Positions 4,865-8,608 of a DNA stretch of 8,608 nt are shown one piece after another (the stretch's first letter is position 1; every line of letters begins with the position of its first letter). The stretch lies in the NCBI GenBank assembly GCA_031267455.1, contig JAIRZC010000097.1, positions 1-8,608 on the forward strand, in the 5' to 3' direction. Under the pieces are notes generated by a model. It made no database searches, had not been told where the DNA came from, and worked only from the letters and a program-made list of their open reading frames with translations. Origin of the DNA: Accumulibacter sp. (GTDB taxonomy: Bacteria; Pseudomonadota; Gammaproteobacteria; Burkholderiales; Rhodocyclaceae). Made by a program: the position numbers and the translations under genes.

Positions 4865-7481
4865 AATGCTCGCGCGCTATAAATCCCGCCTGGCGCTGGG
4901 AAGCGAGGCGATTTACCGCGAGCGCCCGGTTAAAGCGCCTTTTCGGCTTCTCCGTGAACGCAGCGCGCTGATCGACGGGGTTCTGCGCGGCCTGTGGGAT
5001 GAAATGGAAATTCCCGGGGAATTGACGCTCGCCGCGGTAGGCGGCTACGGACGCGGCGAATTGTGGCCGCATTCCGACATCGACATCCTCCTGCTCCTTC
5101 CCAAAGCACCGGATGAGGCGACCGCGGAAAAACTCGAACGTTTCATCCGCCTGCTCTGGGACATCGGCCTCAAAGTCGGCCAAAGTGTGCGCACGGTCGA
5201 AGATTGCCTCGGCGAAGCCTCGGGCGACCTCACGATCCGCACCTCGCTCGTCGAAGCGCGTCCACTGGCTGGCAACCGCGCGCTTTTCGAAGAATTCGAA
5301 TCGAAATTCAGCGCGCGAGTCGATCCGCAAAATTTTTACACGGCCAAAAAACTCGAACAATACGAACGGTATCTTCGCTACCAAGAATCGCCCTACTCGC
5401 TCGAACCGAACTGCAAGGAAAGCCCCGGAGGCCTCCGCGACCTCCAGATGATCCTCTGGATTGCGAAAGCCGCGGGATTCGGGCATTCGTGGGATGAAAT
5501 GGTCCGTCACGGTCTCATCACCCCGGCCGAGAAAGAATCGATCGAACAAGGAGAAATATTCCTCCAGCGCGTGCGCATCCTGTTGCATCTGCACTCGGGA
5601 CACAACGAGGATCGTCTGCTTTTCGACTACCAGGAAACGCTCGCCCGTGAACTCGGATTCAATGCCATCGGAGTCAAGCGGGCCAGCGAATGCATGATGC
5701 GAGAATACTACCTGACAGCGAAAAAGGTCGTCCAGTTCAACACGATTCTCCTGCAAAATCTCGGCACGGCGATCTTCCCGGTGCGCGAACACGAACCCGT
5801 CCGCATCGACGAGGATTTCCAGAACACCTACCAGCTTCTCGACATCGTCCACGAGAACGTTTTCAACGCAAATCCGCGCGCCATTTTCCGCACATTCGAA
5901 CTGATGCAGGAGCATTCCGAGCTCAAAGGGCTGACCTCGAGGACGATTCGCGCGCTCTGGCGGGCGCACGCGCTGATCGACGACGAATTCCGCGCGGATT
6001 CGGAAAACAGGGCGCGCTTCATCGGGATTTTCAAGCGTGACCGCTGTGTCCTGATCGAACTGCGTCGAATGAACGATCTCGACATCCTCGGCGCCTACCT
6101 GCCGAAGTTCGGCGCAATCGTCGGGCAAATGCAGCACGACCTTTTCCACGCCTACACGGTCGACCAGCATACGATGCAGGTTCTCCGAGGTCTGCGGCGC
6201 TTCTCGCTCCCCGAATTCGCGCACGAATACCCTTTTTGCAGCCGCCTGATCTCGGAGATCGACGCCTCGTGGCTCATCTATGTCGCCGCGCTCTTCCACG
6301 ACATCGCCAAAGGGCGCGGCGGTTTTCACCCAAAGCTCGGCGCGGCGGATTCCCGCGAATTCTGTAAAACCCACGGTCTCTCGGAAGAAGAGACCGAACG
6401 CGTCGCCTGGCTCGTCGAAAATCATCTCGTTATGTCTGGCGTCGCGCAGAAAAAAGACATCTCCGATCCGGATGTCATCTCCGGATTCGCATCGATCGCC
6501 GGCGACGCGTGGCGCCTTTCGGCGCTTTTACTTCTGACCGTCGCCGACATTCGCGGCACGGGCCCGAAAATCTGGAACGGCTGGAAAGGACGTTTGCTCG
6601 AAGACCTGTTCAACGAGACCTCGCGCTTCCTTCTCTCGGACCGAAAACCCGCGCCGCAGGGAATTCTCCGGGAGCGGCGACGCGAAGCGCAAAGGCTCTT
6701 GCGCTATTTCGCCGTCGAGGAAAACGCCGAGGACGCCCTCTGGGAGGAGCTTGGAACGACCTACTTTCTCCGCAACGCGCCCGACGAAATCGCATGGCAT
6801 ACGCGCGTCCTGCATTACCGCACAGACAGCGACACACCCATCGTAAAAGCCCGCACCCGTCCTCACGACGAGGGAATCCGGGTTCTCGTCTACACAAAGG
6901 ATCAAAGCGACCTCTTTTCCCGCCTGGTAAGCTTTTTCAACCACGCGGGCTACAACATCGTCGACGCGAAAATCGAGACGACTCGCCACGGCTACGCGCT
7001 CGACAGCTTCTTGATTTTCGATGTCGGCGGACGTGATGGCGATCGGAACATGATCTCGTACATCGAACACGAACTCTTCGAGCGCCTGATTCGATCCTCG
7101 CCTCCGGACGCGCCGATCTCAAGCCGCGTCTCGCGCCAGGTCAGGTATTTTCCGATTCAACCGCATATTTCCGTCCAGCCGGACGAAAAAGGCCTCTACT
7201 GCATTCTCTCGATCAGCGCCGCGGACCGTCCGGGTTTGCTTTACGCGATAGCCAAGGTATTGGCAAAACACGGGGCGGACATTCACACGGCAAAAATCGT
7301 TACGCTTGGCGAACGCATCGAGGATAATGTTCTCGTCTCCGGCGGAGGTCTCGACACAAGCGCCGGCCGGATTCAGATGGAAACCGAGCTCCTTGCGGAA
7401 CTCGCGGAAAACGCGGAGGCAAGGCGCGCGATCCCCGACATCGGCGGCTTTATTCCTCCGCCCCTGACCGGGGAAAAATAA
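4836..7481 (+). CDS. glnD: Bifunctional [protein-PII] uridylyltransferase / uridylyl-removing enzyme
   Basis: GlnD reads glutamine and sets the uridylylation state of PII proteins, which in turn control glutamine synthetase adenylylation and NtrB/NtrC. The product is 881 residues (E. coli 890). Domains in order: nucleotidyltransferase with GGYGRGEL (69-76) and the metal-binding pair in SDIDILL (Asp81, Asp83); the PNCKESPGGLRDLQ linker motif (191-204); an HD hydrolase domain with His445, His488-Asp489 in LFHDIAKGRGG, His530 and Asp571 in TVADIRGT; then two ACT domains at about 682-735 and 788-850, the second with DRPGLLYAIA. All key residues are intact, so both activities are expected. A TGA at 4812-4814 bounds the frame upstream, so starts are 4836 (Met1) or 4866 (Met11); neither has a strong Shine-Dalgarno, and an overlapping short leader frame may decide the start. 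Met11 would give 871 residues and lose no known domain. Confidence 0.98.
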   Translation: MKAISSARSEMLARYKSRLALGSEAIYRERPVKAPFRLLRERSALIDGVLRGLWDEMEIPGELTLAAVGGYGRGELWPHSDIDILLLLPKAPDEATAEKLERFIRLLWDIGLKVGQSVRTVEDCLGEASGDLTIRTSLVEARPLAGNRALFEEFESKFSARVDPQNFYTAKKLEQYERYLRYQESPYSLEPNCKESPGGLRDLQMILWIAKAAGFGHSWDEMVRHGLITPAEKESIEQGEIFLQRVRILLHLHSGHNEDRLLFDYQETLARELGFNAIGVKRASECMMREYYLTAKKVVQFNTILLQNLGTAIFPVREHEPVRIDEDFQNTYQLLDIVHENVFNANPRAIFRTFELMQEHSELKGLTSRTIRALWRAHALIDDEFRADSENRARFIGIFKRDRCVLIELRRMNDLDILGAYLPKFGAIVGQMQHDLFHAYTVDQHTMQVLRGLRRFSLPEFAHEYPFCSRLISEIDASWLIYVAALFHDIAKGRGGFHPKLGAADSREFCKTHGLSEEETERVAWLVENHLVMSGVAQKKDISDPDVISGFASIAGDAWRLSALLLLTVADIRGTGPKIWNGWKGRLLEDLFNETSRFLLSDRKPAPQGILRERRREAQRLLRYFAVEENAEDALWEELGTTYFLRNAPDEIAWHTRVLHYRTDSDTPIVKARTRPHDEGIRVLVYTKDQSDLFSRLVSFFNHAGYNIVDAKIETTRHGYALDSFLIFDVGGRDGDRNMISYIEHELFERLIRSSPPDAPISSRVSRQVRYFPIQPHISVQPDEKGLYCILSISAADRPGLLYAIAKVLAKHGADIHTAKIVTLGERIEDNVLVSGGGLDTSAGRIQMETELLAELAENAEARRAIPDIGGFIPPPLTGEK

Positions 7482-7500
7482 GCCGCTTCCCCGCTTTTTT
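7469..7500 (+). terminator. Rho-independent terminator of glnD, overlapping its stop codon
   Basis: CGGGGAA (7469-7475) pairs with TTCCCCG (7487-7493), a 7-bp stem with an 11-base loop that contains the TAA stop (7479-7481); a C and six Ts (7495-7500) follow directly. An alternative fold exists: GCGGCTT (7444-7450) pairs with AAGCCGC (7480-7486), with CCCC (7461-7464) and GGGG (7470-7473) nested inside, and this would take the left arm of the terminator. Confidence 0.7.
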
Positions 7501-7571
7501 CAGCCGATTGGATCAAGTTTCTCATCCGGAGATCGCCGTAAATACCGGCAAGAAGACCCCGTTCGCCCGAA

Positions 7572-8429
7572 TCAGGGCTTTTTGCCCTGGAAATCTTCCG
7601 GCAATTCCTTGGGCCAGGGATAGAGGCTCCAGGGGCTCCCCGCGTCATTCAGAAGCCAGACAACTTTCTTTTCGATAATGGCGCGCCCAAGGGCGTTGTT
7701 CGTTCCATCTTCTTTTTCTCCCCGCGTATAGCTCTCGGCGTAGTCCTGCCAGGAATCGAAAAGGGGAAATCCCAGCCTGACGATATCGCCCAGCCAGGTG
7801 TATGCCGTCGGTTTCGTTATATAACCCAGTGCCACGCTGACGGTCGTCATATAGGACAAACGGGCCATCCAGAGCGCCAGCGGCGGCTTGCACGGCGAGA
7901 GATCCTTTCCTTCCAGCAAGGGTTTGAAAATGCTTTTCAGCGCGCCGAGTTTGACTGGCCACTCTTCCTCGGACGCCAAGGAAAGCTCCTGAAGCGAAAC
8001 CGCCACGTCTTCCGGAAGTTTCTCCAGGTTCAGAACGAGCATCGCGATATACGTGTATACGGCGCCTTCGGCCTCGGAAAAATTTTCGCGCAGAGTAGAG
8101 CGACCGTCCACATCGAAATCACGTTTGAGGTAGCCGGCCATTTCCTCGGACTTATCGTCGGGAATTTCCATACTAAAGGAATAATAGGGCTTTCTGTCGT
8201 CCTTTTTTGCACGCGAGGCGTCATCGACAAAAATTTCCCGCAACGGGGAGCCAAGCAAAACAGAAAAAATCTCTTCGGGCGGCAGCGACTCGAATTTCTC
8301 ATTCAAGCGCATGGCTAAAGAGGATTTAGCCATGCCCTCCATCGCCGCTTCCTGCGCAAGTTCTTCCTTGGCTTCAGCAATGCCTTCCGCCCATGCTTCC
8401 TTAAGTTCCCTGAGAAACCCGAACACCAC
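7572..8429 (-). CDS. DUF1266-domain protein of unknown function
   Basis: With a GTG start at 8427-8429 the product has 285 residues, no signal peptide and no clear membrane span. The N-terminal 45 residues are a charged, Ala/Glu-rich helix (FGFLRELKEAWAEG onward). The second half matches what I know of DUF1266: ALGYITKPTAYTWLGDI, then FDSWQDYAESYTRGE, then SPWSLYPWP near the C-terminus (about 184-272). No catalytic residues are evident and no function is assured for the family. Start choice: AAGGAGG sits 7 bases before GTG 8429, ideal spacing; ATG at 8435 is one base after that motif, and ATG at 8510 has only a weak site and overlaps a possible -10 box. Sampled 60-base rows in the gene run about 47-60 percent GC against about 65 percent for sampled glnD rows. 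It converges with glnD, 90 bases apart. Confidence 0.85.
   Translation of the reverse strand: MVFGFLRELKEAWAEGIAEAKEELAQEAAMEGMAKSSLAMRLNEKFESLPPEEIFSVLLGSPLREIFVDDASRAKKDDRKPYYSFSMEIPDDKSEEMAGYLKRDFDVDGRSTLRENFSEAEGAVYTYIAMLVLNLEKLPEDVAVSLQELSLASEEEWPVKLGALKSIFKPLLEGKDLSPCKPPLALWMARLSYMTTVSVALGYITKPTAYTWLGDIVRLGFPLFDSWQDYAESYTRGEKEDGTNNALGRAIIEKKVVWLLNDAGSPWSLYPWPKELPEDFQGKKP
7573..7589. repeat. Small stem-loop at the 3' end of the DUF1266 gene
   Basis: CAGGGC (7573-7578) pairs with GCCCTG (7584-7589) around TTTTT. It covers the last codons and two bases of the stop (minus strand TGA at 7574-7572). No T-tract follows on the minus strand (TTCGGGCG), so it is not a convincing intrinsic terminator, though it may stabilise the 3' end. 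Confidence 0.35.
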
Positions 8430-8608
8430 CGTCATTCCTCCTTCCGAAATCCCGCTTTTGAGCCACGCGTTTTTGGAAGCGACTCCAGAAAACATGCGGA
8501 ATCGATACATTCTACACGAATCTCGCCGCGCCGGACGCTCGCTCGATTTCCTCTGTGCGAATTCCGCCCCAAAAGCGCGGGATTCAAAGGAAAAGCGCTT
8601 CGGAGGTC
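8430..8608 (-). promoter_or_regulatory. Upstream region of the DUF1266 gene with ribosome binding site and possible -10 box
   Basis: On the minus strand AAGGAGG occupies 8437-8443, well placed for GTG 8429. Further up, TAGAAT (8509-8514) matches five of six bases of a -10 box and would give a leader of about 70 bases; no matching -35 box is seen 16-18 bases upstream. The rest, to the window edge, holds two direct copies of AAAAGCGC (8571-8578 and 8591-8598) 20 bases apart, and no coding frame I can support. Confidence 0.35.

Noticed and set aside
4644..6425. A 593-codon open frame on the minus strand, antisense to map and glnD
   Set aside because: It lies opposite two well-supported genes whose key residues are intact. 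Its product is an unfamiliar Glu/Arg/Phe/Asp-rich string with no recognisable domain, as expected from the mirror of GC-rich codon use.

Overview
The window looks like chromosomal DNA of a moderately GC-rich bacterium, most likely a beta- or gammaproteobacterium (Pseudomonadota). Three things point that way: the gene pair map-glnD in the same order as in Escherichia coli, a GlnD whose HD and ACT regions read like beta/gammaproteobacterial proteins, and two families typical of that group (the 'Gcr/SpecificRecomb' membrane protein and a TrmB-like methyltransferase with a YPNPWPK motif). This taxonomic call is an inference from remembered family features, not a search result.

Layout, left to right. 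(1) 2-691 (+): the 3' two thirds of a D-2-hydroxyacid dehydrogenase, cut by the window edge. (2) 748-2736 (-): a polytopic membrane protein of the so-called site-specific recombinase Gcr family, convergent with the dehydrogenase. (3) 2882-3568 (+): a TrmB-like SAM-dependent methyltransferase, divergent from gcr across 145 bases. (4) 3569-3910: a 342-base gene-free stretch with six consecutive inverted repeats and a reiterated GGGGTTTCAACC-like word, then a good candidate promoter for map. (5) 3911-4714 (+): map, methionine aminopeptidase type I, with all catalytic residues. (6) 4836-7481 (+): glnD, the bifunctional PII uridylyltransferase/uridylyl-removing enzyme, closed by an intrinsic terminator that overlaps its stop codon. 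A 17-codon reading frame with a strong ribosome binding site overlaps the glnD start and may drive it by coupled translation. (7) 7572-8429 (-): a DUF1266-domain protein, convergent with glnD and clearly lower in GC. (8) 8430-8608: its leader and upstream region.

Functionally the window is mostly housekeeping: N-terminal Met removal, nitrogen sensing through PII, a probable RNA methyltransferase and a dehydrogenase of unknown substrate. I see no phage, transposon, CRISPR or defence locus. The parts most worth a second look are the multi-hairpin intergenic element before map, the coupled leader frame at glnD, and the compositionally distinct DUF1266 gene.
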